From NCBI GenBank assembly GCA_020249505.1, contig JADCFN010000011.1, positions 1-64,000 on the forward strand: a DNA stretch of 64,000 bases. The letters run 5' to 3'. The translations under genes were made by a program, and so were the position numbers. Below the pieces are notes generated by a model, which was given only the letters and a program-made list of their open reading frames with translations, was not told the DNA's origin and searched no databases. The stretch is from Roseomonas sp. (lineage in GTDB: Bacteria; Pseudomonadota; Alphaproteobacteria; Acetobacterales; Acetobacteraceae). Shown piece by piece: positions 8,790 to 18,176 of the stretch; positions within the stretch are counted from its first letter, which is position 1, and each line of letters starts with the position of its first letter.

Positions 8790-9920
8790 ATGACACCGAA
8801 AATCGCACGCTTTTTGCGCGACAACGCGCTGGCCACGCCATGCCTTGTGCTGGATGTGGATCGTGTCGAAGAAAAGTACCGCGCCATGCACGCGGCGCTG
8901 CCGCTTGCGCGCATCTATTACGCCGTGAAGGCCAATCCCGCCGCGCCGATCCTGGAGCGGTTGGTGAAGCTTGGCTCAAGCTTTGATGCGGCTTCCTTTG
9001 AAGAAGTGGAGGCTTGTCTGGAAGCCGGCGCGCGTCCGGAAGCGATTTCCTATGGCAATACCATCAAGAAGGCGTCGGCGATTGCGGCCGCCCATAAGGC
9101 TGGTGTTTCCATGTTCGCCTTCGACAGCATCGAGGAATTGGAAAAGCTGGCGCGCCATGCGCCCGGCGCGCGGGTTTATTGCCGCATCCTGGTGCAGAAT
9201 GAAGGCGCGGAATGGCCGCTTTCGCGCAAATTCGGCTGCGAATTGGAAATGGCGCGCGACCTGATGCTGAAGGCCGGCGATATGGGGCTAGACCCCTATG
9301 GCATTTCCTTCCATGTCGGCAGCCAGCAGACCAAGACCGCGGCTTATGAAGGTGCGATCGCGCGGGTTGCGATGCTGTTCACCGATTTGAAGGAAGCGGG
9401 CGTGAAGCTCCGCATGGTCAATCTGGGGGGCGGCTATCCGGTGCGTTACCGTGCGGAAGTGCCGGGCATTGATGATTTCGGCATGGCCATCATGGGCGCC
9501 ATGACGAAGCATTTCGGCAATGACCTGCCAGAGATGGTGGTGGAGCCTGGGCGCTTCATTGTGGGCGATGCCGGCCTGATTTCCAGCGAAGTGGTGCTGG
9601 TTTCCCGCAAAGGAACGGCTGATCCGGTGCGCTGGGTCTATCTGGATATCGGGCGCTTTGGTGGCCTGGCGGAAACGGAAGGCGAGGCCATTCGCTACGA
9701 TATCCGCACGCGGCATGACGGGTCTGAGGATGGGCCGGTGACCATCGCGGGCCCGACCTGCGACAGCACGGATACGCTGTATGAAAAATCCAATTACCGC
9801 ATGCCGATGAATCTGGCCTGTGGTGATCGGGTAGAGTTGCTGTCCACCGGGGCGTATGTGACGACCTATGCGTCGCAAGGCTTCAACGGCTATGCGCCGT
9901 TGAAGGAACACTACATTTGA
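8790..9920 (+). CDS. Group IV PLP-dependent ornithine/lysine decarboxylase
   Basis: PCLVLDVDRVEEKYRAM...IYYAVKANP...SFHVGSQQ...NLGGGYPVRY...GPTCDSTDTLYEK. Confidence 0.95.
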   Translation: MTPKIARFLRDNALATPCLVLDVDRVEEKYRAMHAALPLARIYYAVKANPAAPILERLVKLGSSFDAASFEEVEACLEAGARPEAISYGNTIKKASAIAAAHKAGVSMFAFDSIEELEKLARHAPGARVYCRILVQNEGAEWPLSRKFGCELEMARDLMLKAGDMGLDPYGISFHVGSQQTKTAAYEGAIARVAMLFTDLKEAGVKLRMVNLGGGYPVRYRAEVPGIDDFGMAIMGAMTKHFGNDLPEMVVEPGRFIVGDAGLISSEVVLVSRKGTADPVRWVYLDIGRFGGLAETEGEAIRYDIRTRHDGSEDGPVTIAGPTCDSTDTLYEKSNYRMPMNLACGDRVELLSTGAYVTTYASQGFNGYAPLKEHYI

Positions 9921-9976
9921 CGTCCTATGGCGTGATCCGCTTGCGCGGGTCACGCCACACCAATTTTAGGCTGGTC

Positions 9977-10022
9977 GCATTTTCCGAGTCACCAAACATT
10001 TCCGTTTGCCTTGAAAATGCTC
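9977..10022. repeat. Dispersed palindromic element copy A (REP-like / terminator-like)
   Basis: GCATTTTCCGAGTCACCAAACATTTCCGTTTGCCTTGAAAATGCTC; outer arms GCATTTTC/GAAAATGC, inner CAAAC/GTTTG; matches the reverse complement of 46434-46480 in both flanks. Confidence 0.75.
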
Positions 10023-10043
10023 CGCGCGGGAAACCGGGGCGGG

Positions 10044-11183
10044 TCAGACGTAACCCGGCCCCTCGATCGCGGGGTGCGCCTTCAAAAACGCCTCATCCAC
10101 CTCAACACCAATGCCCGGCGTTTCCAGCGGACGCACGCAGCCATCCTTGCCGATGCGCCAGGGTTCGCTGCCCAATTCATCGCGGAACTTATTGGCGCGC
10201 GACACATCGGCTTCGAAATAACCACCATTATCAATCGCAGCGAGCAGATGGATGGATGCTGCCTGATTGACGCCTGTCATGGATGAATGTGGGTGGATCG
10301 GGATCTTGAAGCCGGATGCCATGGCGGCGATGCGCATCGTTTCCGTGACGCCACCGCATTTGGACAGATCAGGCTGCCAGATGCGAATCACATCATCTTC
10401 CAGCACGCGGGTGAATTCAAAGCGGGTGAAGTGGTTTTCGCCGGCAGCCAAAGGCGTGCTGCCGAAACCATGTGCCTCGGCATAGGAACGGTGATCATGG
10501 GCGGGGAAGGGTTCTTCCAGCCAGCCGATATTCAGCCGGTCCATCTCGGGCAGCACCTGGCGCACCTGCGCGATATTATAGCCGATATTGGCATCGGTCA
10601 GGATTTCCAGATCATGGCCGAAGGCATCGCGCACCGCTTCCATGCGCGCAATATCATCACGCACCGTATCGCCAACGCGAAGTTTTACCGCCTTGTAGCC
10701 CGCTTCCATATGGGGTGCCGCTTCATCAAGCAGTTGCGCTGGCGGCTGATAGCCAAGTGCGACGCCACCGGCATAGGCCGGCACCGGGCGCGCGGAACCG
10801 CCGAGCAACTTGTAAAGCGGCAGGTTCAGCGCCTTGCCCTTGGCGTCCCATAACGCCATGTCGAGACCCGACATGGCCATGGCGGTGGCCGCGCCCATGC
10901 CATGGCTCGCCAATTGGTATTTGTAGATGCGCGCCCAAATGCCGGTGGTGTCAAAGGCATCCATACCCAACACCAATTGCTTGAGCGTGGTTTCCAGCAA
11001 TTTCGCGATGGCGGTATGCGCCCGGCCGTGATGGCTTTCGCCCCAGCCAACAATGCCATCTTCCGTGATGACCTTCACCATCACCGCATCGCGCTTCACC
11101 GCCTGGCCAATCCCAAGCCGAGGCCCGGAATTGGGCGGCAGCGGGAAGGAGGTTGGGAATGCCTTGATGTCCACGATTTTCAT
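10044..11183 (-). CDS. Mandelate racemase/muconate lactonizing enzyme family protein
   Basis: MKIVDIKAFPTSFPLPP...KAVKLRVGD...EILTDANIGYN...WLEEPFPAHD...AAGENHF...IHPHSSM. Confidence 0.93.
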   Translation of the reverse strand: MKIVDIKAFPTSFPLPPNSGPRLGIGQAVKRDAVMVKVITEDGIVGWGESHHGRAHTAIAKLLETTLKQLVLGMDAFDTTGIWARIYKYQLASHGMGAATAMAMSGLDMALWDAKGKALNLPLYKLLGGSARPVPAYAGGVALGYQPPAQLLDEAAPHMEAGYKAVKLRVGDTVRDDIARMEAVRDAFGHDLEILTDANIGYNIAQVRQVLPEMDRLNIGWLEEPFPAHDHRSYAEAHGFGSTPLAAGENHFTRFEFTRVLEDDVIRIWQPDLSKCGGVTETMRIAAMASGFKIPIHPHSSMTGVNQAASIHLLAAIDNGGYFEADVSRANKFRDELGSEPWRIGKDGCVRPLETPGIGVEVDEAFLKAHPAIEGPGYV

Positions 11184-11286
11184 GCGGCGATCCTCATGCT
11201 TGCTGGCGCTCAGCCTGCCACCTTGGTCGGGCATTTGCAAAGCCTGGGCACCCGTCGCAGCATGAGTGACCGCAGGAGAGACTGTC

Positions 11287-11493
11287 ATGAAACCCGACCC
11301 CATCCCCCCCAGCATGGAAGCCATCCGCCTATGGAGTGGCGTTGAATGCCCGAATGAGGCCGCACGGCTTGGCCTGGCTGATCACCTCGGTCTGCTCAAG
11401 GAACTTGAGGCTTTGCGCGGGACGCTGGTGTTTGAAGATGAACCTTCCAGCTTTGAAGCGGCACTCCGCACCGAGCAGGAGAAGGAATCATGA
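11287..11493 (+). CDS. Small protein preceding amidase, AtzG-like/GatC-like candidate
   Basis: 68 aa, stop overlaps the start of the amidase gene; position and size match AtzG-type partner subunits. Confidence 0.55.
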   Translation: MKPDPIPPSMEAIRLWSGVECPNEAARLGLADHLGLLKELEALRGTLVFEDEPSSFEAALRTEQEKES

Positions 11494-12899
11494 GCGCTTT
11501 GCATGAACTTTCCATGACGGAAGCCGCCGATGCGGTGGCGCGTGGAGAGGTGACGGCGACTGCGCTCACGGAAAGCTGCCTCGCGCGCATTGCCGCGCAT
11601 GATGGCAAGGTGAATTCCGTGATCAGGCTTGATCGCGACAGCGCCTTGGAACAGGCGGCGGCGGTGGATGCCGCACGCAAGGCGGGCAAACCGCTCGGCC
11701 CGCTTGGCGGTGTGCCGATGATGCACAAGGATATGTATTATCGCGCGGGGAAGATTTCGACTTGTGGGTCAAAAATCCGGCGGGATTTTGTGCCCAAGGT
11801 GACAGCGACCGTGCTGGAAAGGCTGGACGCTGCGGGCGCGATTGATATGGGCACGCTGAATATGGCGGAATTTGCCCAGAACCCGACCGGGCATAACGCG
11901 CATTTCGGCCATTGCCATAATCCCTGGCAGCATGGCTATTGCACGGGCGGATCATCCTCAGGCTCTGGCGCGGGTATTGCGGCGCGGTTTTTCTATGGTG
12001 CGCTTGGGTCGGATACGGGTGGGTCCATCCGGCTGCCGGCGACGATTTGCGGTGTGACAGGGATCAAGGGCACGCAAACACGGGTGTCGCGCGCTGGCGT
12101 TATGCCCCTTTCATTCTCAGCCGATAATGTCGGGCCTTTGGTGCAGACGGCGCGCGATGCGGCGCGCTTCATGCGGGTGATTTCCGGCCATGATCCGCGC
12201 GATGCGACCAGCGCGCGCGAAGCCGTGCCGGATTATGAGGCCGCGCTCACCGGCGATTTGCGCGGCATTTCGGTGGCCGTGCCGCAGGAATATTTCTTTG
12301 ACGGCGCTGATGCGGTGGTGGTGAACGCCTTTGATGCCGCGCTTGATGCCATGCGGGAACGAGGCGCGAAAATCACGCGGCTGTCCTGCCCGTCGCTGCG
12401 CGCCATTGCCGCCTATACCGCGCTGGTCAGCCGGTCAGAAGCGGCGGCGATCCATGCCGCATGGATGCGCGAAAGGGCCGCGGATTATTCCATCCATCTG
12501 TCGTCCCGGCTTTATGGTGGCTATCCCATCCCGGCGCATCTTCACATAGAAGCGCTGTCACGCCGTGGCCCGCTACTGCGCCAATTCTGCGCCGAGGCCA
12601 TGACAGGGCATCACATTGTCGCAACCCCTGCGCTGCGGACCCGCGTGCCCACATTGGCCGAGACGGATATTGATGCCGATGCGGCGAATTGGTCGCGCTT
12701 CATGGCGGTTTCGGCCAATACGCGGCCTTTCAATTATTTAGGTCTGCCGACCATCAGCGTGCCCTGCGGCTTTGATGATCGCGGCCTGCCGATTGGCCTG
12801 CAATTGGCCGCGCGCCCCTTTGCCGAGGCGCGGGTGCTGGCGGTGGCCGATGCCTATCAGCGCGTGACGGATTGGCATAAGCGCTGCCCCGCCCTTTGA
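11490..12899 (+). CDS. Amidase (amidase signature family)
   Basis: GGVPMMHKDMYYRAG...TGGSSSGSGAGIAARFFYGALGSDTGGSIRLPATICGVTGIKGT. Confidence 0.95.
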   Translation: MSALHELSMTEAADAVARGEVTATALTESCLARIAAHDGKVNSVIRLDRDSALEQAAAVDAARKAGKPLGPLGGVPMMHKDMYYRAGKISTCGSKIRRDFVPKVTATVLERLDAAGAIDMGTLNMAEFAQNPTGHNAHFGHCHNPWQHGYCTGGSSSGSGAGIAARFFYGALGSDTGGSIRLPATICGVTGIKGTQTRVSRAGVMPLSFSADNVGPLVQTARDAARFMRVISGHDPRDATSAREAVPDYEAALTGDLRGISVAVPQEYFFDGADAVVVNAFDAALDAMRERGAKITRLSCPSLRAIAAYTALVSRSEAAAIHAAWMRERAADYSIHLSSRLYGGYPIPAHLHIEALSRRGPLLRQFCAEAMTGHHIVATPALRTRVPTLAETDIDADAANWSRFMAVSANTRPFNYLGLPTISVPCGFDDRGLPIGLQLAARPFAEARVLAVADAYQRVTDWHKRCPAL

Positions 12900-13040
12900 G
12901 GGGTGCGCTTGCCCAAGAATTGGGCGTGGCGGATACCGGGCGGGCAATAAGGCGCCGTCCGGCCCATTTTTCGGGCATCACAGGCTTGTGTGGTGTACCG
13001 TTTGACCCGATCTTCTGAGAAACAGGAGGTCGGTAAGGCG

Positions 13041-14474
13041 ATGGCGGAACCCATCAGGGCCTTTGACGAAATGGGTGAGCCAGGCGCAGCGCGGGCGGCC
13101 TATGCCGAGATTGCGCGCTGGCTGGCGGCAACGCCCATCGCGCAATTGGAACGCAAGCGCCAGGAAGCCGAATTGCTGTTTCGCCGCATCGGCGTGACCT
13201 TCGCGGTTTATGGCGAAGGCGGCGATCCGGAACGGCTGATCCCCTTCGATATCATCCCCCGCATCCTGGCGTGGCAGGAATGGGAACATTTGTCGCGCGG
13301 CCTTACGCAGCGTGTACGCGCGCTCAATATGTTTCTGGCGGATGTTTATGGGCCGGGGGAAATCCTGAAGGCCGGGCGCATTCCGGAAGCGTTGATTTTG
13401 CAGAATGAAGCCTATCGGCCCGAGATGCGTGGCATCACGCCGCCTGGCGGGATTTACGTGCATATCGCCGGCATTGATGTGGTGCGGACGGATGCGGCGC
13501 AATTCCATGTGCTGGAAGATAATTGCCGCACGCCATCGGGCGTTTCCTATATGCTGGAAGGCCGCGAAGCCATGCTGCGGCTATTCCCCGGGCTTTGCGC
13601 CGCGCATCGCATCGCCCCCGTCAGCCATTACCCGAGCGATTTACTGGAAACGCTGATGTCGGTGGCGCCGCCTGCCTGCCGCGGCCTGCCGCGCGTGGTG
13701 CTGCTGACCCCCGGCGCCTTCAATAGCGCCTATTACGAACATTGCTTCCTGGCTGATGAAATGGGCGTGGAAGTGGTGGAGGGTCAGGATTTATTCGTCG
13801 AAGATCGTGTTGTGTATATGCGCACCACCGCAGGGCCGCAGCGCGTGGATGTGATCTATCGCCGGATTGATGATGATTATCTGGACCCGGCGGTGTTTCG
13901 CGCTGATTCCATGCTGGGTGTGCGCGGGCTGATGGAAGCCTATCGTGCCGGCAATGTCGCGTTGGCCAATGCGCCAGGTGGCGGCATTGCCGATGACAAG
14001 GCGGTTTATCCTTACGTGCCGGAAATGGTGCGATTCTACCTTGGCGAAGAACCAATACTGGCCAATGTGCCGACCTATCTGTGCGAAAGGCCGGATGATT
14101 GCGCCTATGTGCTGGAACATTTGCATGAATTGGTGGTGAAGCTGACAAAGGGCTCGGGCGGCTATGGCATGCTGGTCGGGCCACATAGCACTGCTGAACA
14201 GCGCGCTGAATTCTCCACCCGCATCAAGGCGCATCCAGTGGATTATATCGCGCAGCCGACGCTTGCCCTTTCCACCGTGCCAACTTTCACCGGCAGCGGC
14301 ACCGCGCCACGCCATGTGGATTTGCGGCCTTTTGTGCTTTCGGGTGCGGAGACGCGGATTGTGCCGGGCGGCCTCACGCGCGTGGCCTTGCGTGAAGGGT
14401 CGCTTGTGGTGAATTCATCGCAAGGCGGTGGCACCAAGGATACCTGGGTTTTGGCCCCGGATGCGCCATGCTAA
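13041..14474 (+). CDS. Circularly permuted type 2 ATP-grasp protein
   Basis: FAVYGEGGDPERLIPFDIIPRIL...LADVYGPGEILKAGRIPE...YRRIDDDYLDP...LVVNSSQGGGTKDTWVL. Confidence 0.95.
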   Translation: MAEPIRAFDEMGEPGAARAAYAEIARWLAATPIAQLERKRQEAELLFRRIGVTFAVYGEGGDPERLIPFDIIPRILAWQEWEHLSRGLTQRVRALNMFLADVYGPGEILKAGRIPEALILQNEAYRPEMRGITPPGGIYVHIAGIDVVRTDAAQFHVLEDNCRTPSGVSYMLEGREAMLRLFPGLCAAHRIAPVSHYPSDLLETLMSVAPPACRGLPRVVLLTPGAFNSAYYEHCFLADEMGVEVVEGQDLFVEDRVVYMRTTAGPQRVDVIYRRIDDDYLDPAVFRADSMLGVRGLMEAYRAGNVALANAPGGGIADDKAVYPYVPEMVRFYLGEEPILANVPTYLCERPDDCAYVLEHLHELVVKLTKGSGGYGMLVGPHSTAEQRAEFSTRIKAHPVDYIAQPTLALSTVPTFTGSGTAPRHVDLRPFVLSGAETRIVPGGLTRVALREGSLVVNSSQGGGTKDTWVLAPDAPC

Positions 14475-15409
14475 GCCGCACGGCCGATAGCCTCTATTGG
14501 CTCGGGCGCTATATGGAACGCGCCGGCAATACGGCGCGCGCGCTGCAAGTGGCGCTGCGCGAAGCGGGCATGGGCGGCGGGCGGCCAGCGCAGGGGCAAG
14601 GCTGGCGCGCCCTGCTGCTGACCAGCGGCGATATCGGGCTATTGCAGGGTTTTGGTGCCTCACCCGATGCAGCGCAGATCATCCAGCATCTGGTCATGGA
14701 CCGCGCCAATCCTTCTTCCATCCAATCCTGCATCGAGGCTTCGCGGCAGAATGCGCGGCAGGTTCGCACGGCACTCACGGTTGATATGTGGGAAGCGGTG
14801 AATGACACTTGGGGGCAGATGCGGCGCATGGAAAATGCCATGCCAAGTGCGGATGATCTGCCGGGCTTTCTGGATTGGGTGAAGCGCCAGACCATCCTGT
14901 TCAATGGCGCCTATGATGACACCATGCTGCGCGATGAAGCCTGGCGCTTTGTCCGCCTTGGCACCATGCTGGAACGCGCTGACAATACCGCACGTGTGCT
15001 GCATGCCCATGCCGGGGCGCTCAGCATCGCCGAAGCTGGCACGGCGGAAGATTACCTGAATTGGCAAGCTATATTGCGCAACTTCACCGCGCTGCGGGCC
15101 TATCAATGGGTGTATCATGGGCGGATCGAACCGCGGCGGATTGCTGAATTGCTCATCCTGCGCGGGGAATTGCCGCGTTCCATGATTGCCTGCCATGCCC
15201 GGATTGAAGGCGTGTTGGATGAAATCGCCACGGCCCATGGCGGACGGCGCGGGGAATGCCATCGGCGCGCCGGAGAAATCCATGCCAGGCTGCGTTTTGG
15301 CCGGGTTGAGGATATATTCGCGGCGGGGCTTGAAGCCTTCCTGAATGAAATTATGGCACGCAATATTGATCTCGGCGGCCAAATCGCCGAATTCTACCTG
15401 CATAACTGA
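14468..15409 (+). CDS. Alpha-E domain-containing protein
   Basis: MLSRTADSLYWLGRYMERAGNTARALQV...RLGTMLERADNTARVL. Confidence 0.95.
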   Translation: MLSRTADSLYWLGRYMERAGNTARALQVALREAGMGGGRPAQGQGWRALLLTSGDIGLLQGFGASPDAAQIIQHLVMDRANPSSIQSCIEASRQNARQVRTALTVDMWEAVNDTWGQMRRMENAMPSADDLPGFLDWVKRQTILFNGAYDDTMLRDEAWRFVRLGTMLERADNTARVLHAHAGALSIAEAGTAEDYLNWQAILRNFTALRAYQWVYHGRIEPRRIAELLILRGELPRSMIACHARIEGVLDEIATAHGGRRGECHRRAGEIHARLRFGRVEDIFAAGLEAFLNEIMARNIDLGGQIAEFYLHN

Positions 15410-15428
15410 AGGGCGCGGAGCGCTTGCC

Positions 15429-16166
15429 ATGACCTATTGCGTCGGCCTGTTCCTGAAGGATGGGCTTGTTCTGCTTTCCGATACGCGCACCAATGCGGGG
15501 CTGGATCACATTTCCAGTTTTTCCAAGATGCATGTTGTGGAACAGCCCGGGGAACGCATGCTGGCGCTGATGTCGGCGGGCAATTTAGCGATCACGCAGG
15601 CCGTTTGGAATCGGGTGCAGGAGGGTTTCCCGCTTGGTGAGGAAATCCACACGCTGCGCGATGTGCCAAGCATGTTCCGCGCTGCGCAATTGGTGGGTGC
15701 GGCCGTGCGCGATGTATTTGAAACCGATGGTCCGGCGATGAAGGCGCAGGGCGTGGCTTTTGAGGCTTCCTTCCTGCTGGGCGGGCAGATTGCCGGCGGG
15801 CCGATGCGGCTATTCCTGATTTACGCTGCCGGCAATTTCATTGAAGCCACCGCCGATACGCCCTTCCTGCAAATTGGTGAGCATAAATACGGCAAGCCGA
15901 TCCTGGACCGTGTGGTGAAAAGCGATACGTCCTTGGCCGATGGGGTGAAGCTGGTGCTGATCAGCATGGACAGCACGCTCAGGTCCAATCTTTCCGTGGG
16001 GCTGCCGATTGATCTGATGGTCTATCGCGAAGGTGAACAGAAAGTCTCGCTCAGCCGGCGCATCACGGAAGAGGATGCGTATTTCCGGCAAGTGAGCCAG
16101 CGCTGGTCCGATAGTCTGCGCGAAGCCTATCGCGCCCTGCCCTCCCCCGGGTGGATTGCGGATTGA
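15429..16166 (+). CDS. Proteasome-type peptidase, Anbu/HslV-like Ntn hydrolase
   Basis: MTYCVGLFLKDGLVLLSDTRTNAGLDHISSFSKMHV...LALMSAGNLAITQAVW. Confidence 0.9.
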   Translation: MTYCVGLFLKDGLVLLSDTRTNAGLDHISSFSKMHVVEQPGERMLALMSAGNLAITQAVWNRVQEGFPLGEEIHTLRDVPSMFRAAQLVGAAVRDVFETDGPAMKAQGVAFEASFLLGGQIAGGPMRLFLIYAAGNFIEATADTPFLQIGEHKYGKPILDRVVKSDTSLADGVKLVLISMDSTLRSNLSVGLPIDLMVYREGEQKVSLSRRITEEDAYFRQVSQRWSDSLREAYRALPSPGWIAD

Positions 16167-16224
16167 CCCTTGCGCCCCAGCCCTGGCTGCGCCAAGGGAA
16201 GGTCAAATAAACCGGGGGTGTGTC

Positions 16225-17187
16225 ATGATTTCACGCAGAACAGGTTTGGTTTTGGGGGCGGCGCTGTTCGCTGGGCGGCAGGCGCAGGCTCAAGCTTGGC
16301 CCACGCGGCCCATTCGCATCATCGTGCCTTTCGGGCTTGGCGGGTCCGCCGATGTCGCGGCGCGGTTTTTGGCGGAGCCTTTGCAACAGGCTTTGGGGCA
16401 GCCGGTGGTGGTGGAAAACCGCCCCGGTGCGGGTGGCACTATCGGCGCGGATCAGGTGGCCAAGGCAGCGCCCGATGGCCACACGCTGCTGCTGATGTCC
16501 AATACGCATACCGCCAATGAAACGCTGCTGCCCAATCGGCCCTATGTGCTGCTGCGTGATTTGGCGCCGGTGGCGTATGTGAATGTCGCGCATCACGTTT
16601 TGGTGGTGCATCCATCGCTTGGCGTGAATTCGCTCGCGGAATTGATCGCCTATTGCAAGGCCAATCCGGGGAAGTTGGATTACGCTTCCTCAGGCCCCGG
16701 CACACCTTACCATGTAGCCGGCGAGATTTTCCGCGCCATGGCCGGCATTGAAATTACGCATATCCCCTTCCGTGGTTCGAATGAGGCGCGCACCGCGCTG
16801 ATCGCGGGCCAGGTGCCAATGATGTTCGATGCCATCCCCACCATGGCGGAACAGGCGCGCGGTGGGCGTGTGCGGGCGCTGGCAACCACCGGGCCGCGGC
16901 GTAGCCCGCTTTTGCCGGATGCGCCGACGGTGGCGGAAGCCCTGCCCGGCTATGAAGCCAGTATCTGGCTTGGCGTGATGGCGCCAGCGCAAACGCCAGC
17001 GCCTATCGTCGAAAGGCTGAATGCGGAGATCAACCGCATCATGTCCCTACAAGCGACGCGAGACGCTCAGCTACGTGCCGGCGCTGCGGTGAACCCCATG
17101 GCGGTTGCGGCTTTCGGTGATTTCCTGCCCCAGGATATCATCAACCAGGCGGAGGGCATTCGCATTTCCGGTATGAAAGCGAATTGA
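16225..17187 (+). CDS. Bug/TctC-family tripartite tricarboxylate transporter substrate-binding protein
   Basis: WPTRPIRIIVPFGLGGSADVAARFLAEPLQQALGQPVVVENRPGAGGTIGADQVAKAAPDG. Confidence 0.95.
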   Translation: MISRRTGLVLGAALFAGRQAQAQAWPTRPIRIIVPFGLGGSADVAARFLAEPLQQALGQPVVVENRPGAGGTIGADQVAKAAPDGHTLLLMSNTHTANETLLPNRPYVLLRDLAPVAYVNVAHHVLVVHPSLGVNSLAELIAYCKANPGKLDYASSGPGTPYHVAGEIFRAMAGIEITHIPFRGSNEARTALIAGQVPMMFDAIPTMAEQARGGRVRALATTGPRRSPLLPDAPTVAEALPGYEASIWLGVMAPAQTPAPIVERLNAEINRIMSLQATRDAQLRAGAAVNPMAVAAFGDFLPQDIINQAEGIRISGMKAN

Positions 17188-17194
17188 TCCTGCC

Positions 17195-18151
17195 ATGATT
17201 TCGCTGAGCCTTGCCTGCACTGCCACGGATCGTACACGCCCCTTGATGGAAGGTCGCTTCAAGGTGCCGGGCGCTGACATCACCTTTTTGCCCGGTGAGC
17301 CCGAGGATATCTTCCGCCGTGCGCTGCGCGACCTTGCCTTTGATATCTCTGAACTATCCATGGGCAGCCATATCGTCACCAGTGCACGCGGTGATGCGCC
17401 CTATATTGGCGTGCCGGTGTTTCTTTCCCGCGCCTTTCGGCACTCGGCGATCTATATCCGCACGGATCGCGGCATCAACAACGCGGCTGATCTGGCGGGG
17501 CGGGAGATTGGCCTTCCGGAATATCAGCAAACCGCAGCGCTTTGGGTGCGCGGCATTTTGCGTGACCATTACGGCGTGGATACGAAGGGCATTTCCTGGC
17601 GCACAGGTGGCGAACGTGTGGCGATTACGCTGCCGGATGGCTTCAAGGTGAAGCCGATGGGGGAACCTCTGGAGGAAGCTTTGGCCGCTGGGCGAATTGA
17701 TGCGCTGATCGCGCCGCGCCCACCCGCCTGTTTCAACACGGGCAGCGCGCCGGTTGCACGGCTTTTCCTTGATTATCGGCGGGAAGAAGAAAACTGGTTC
17801 CGCGCTTCGGGCTTTTTCCCAATCATGCATTGCCTGGCCCTGCGCAAGGATGTGGCGGAACGCCATCCCTGGTTGCCGGTGGAATTGTTCCGCGCCTTCA
17901 GCGCGGCCAAGGCCGCTTCGCTTGCGGAATTGTCGCTGGTGAATGTGTTGCGCGTTTCGCTACCCTGGATTGCGGCAGAAGCGGAAGCGCAAAGCGCGAT
18001 CTTTGGCGGCAATCCCTGGCCTTACGGTTTCAAGCGCAACCGAGACGAGATTGCCGCCATGATCCGCTATGCGGTGGAAGATGGGTTGGCGACGCGGCAG
18101 ATGGAGCCGGAGGAATTGTTTCATCCTTCCGTTCTTGACCTGATGGAATAA
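17195..18151 (+). CDS. 4,5-dihydroxyphthalate decarboxylase-like protein (periplasmic-binding-protein fold, no evident signal peptide)
   Basis: LACTATDRTRPLMEGRFKVPGADITFLPGEPEDIFRRALRD...FDISELSMGSHI. Confidence 0.8.
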   Translation: MISLSLACTATDRTRPLMEGRFKVPGADITFLPGEPEDIFRRALRDLAFDISELSMGSHIVTSARGDAPYIGVPVFLSRAFRHSAIYIRTDRGINNAADLAGREIGLPEYQQTAALWVRGILRDHYGVDTKGISWRTGGERVAITLPDGFKVKPMGEPLEEALAAGRIDALIAPRPPACFNTGSAPVARLFLDYRREEENWFRASGFFPIMHCLALRKDVAERHPWLPVELFRAFSAAKAASLAELSLVNVLRVSLPWIAAEAEAQSAIFGGNPWPYGFKRNRDEIAAMIRYAVEDGLATRQMEPEELFHPSVLDLME

Positions 18152-18176
18152 GCAAAAAAAGAAGGGAGACATGACC

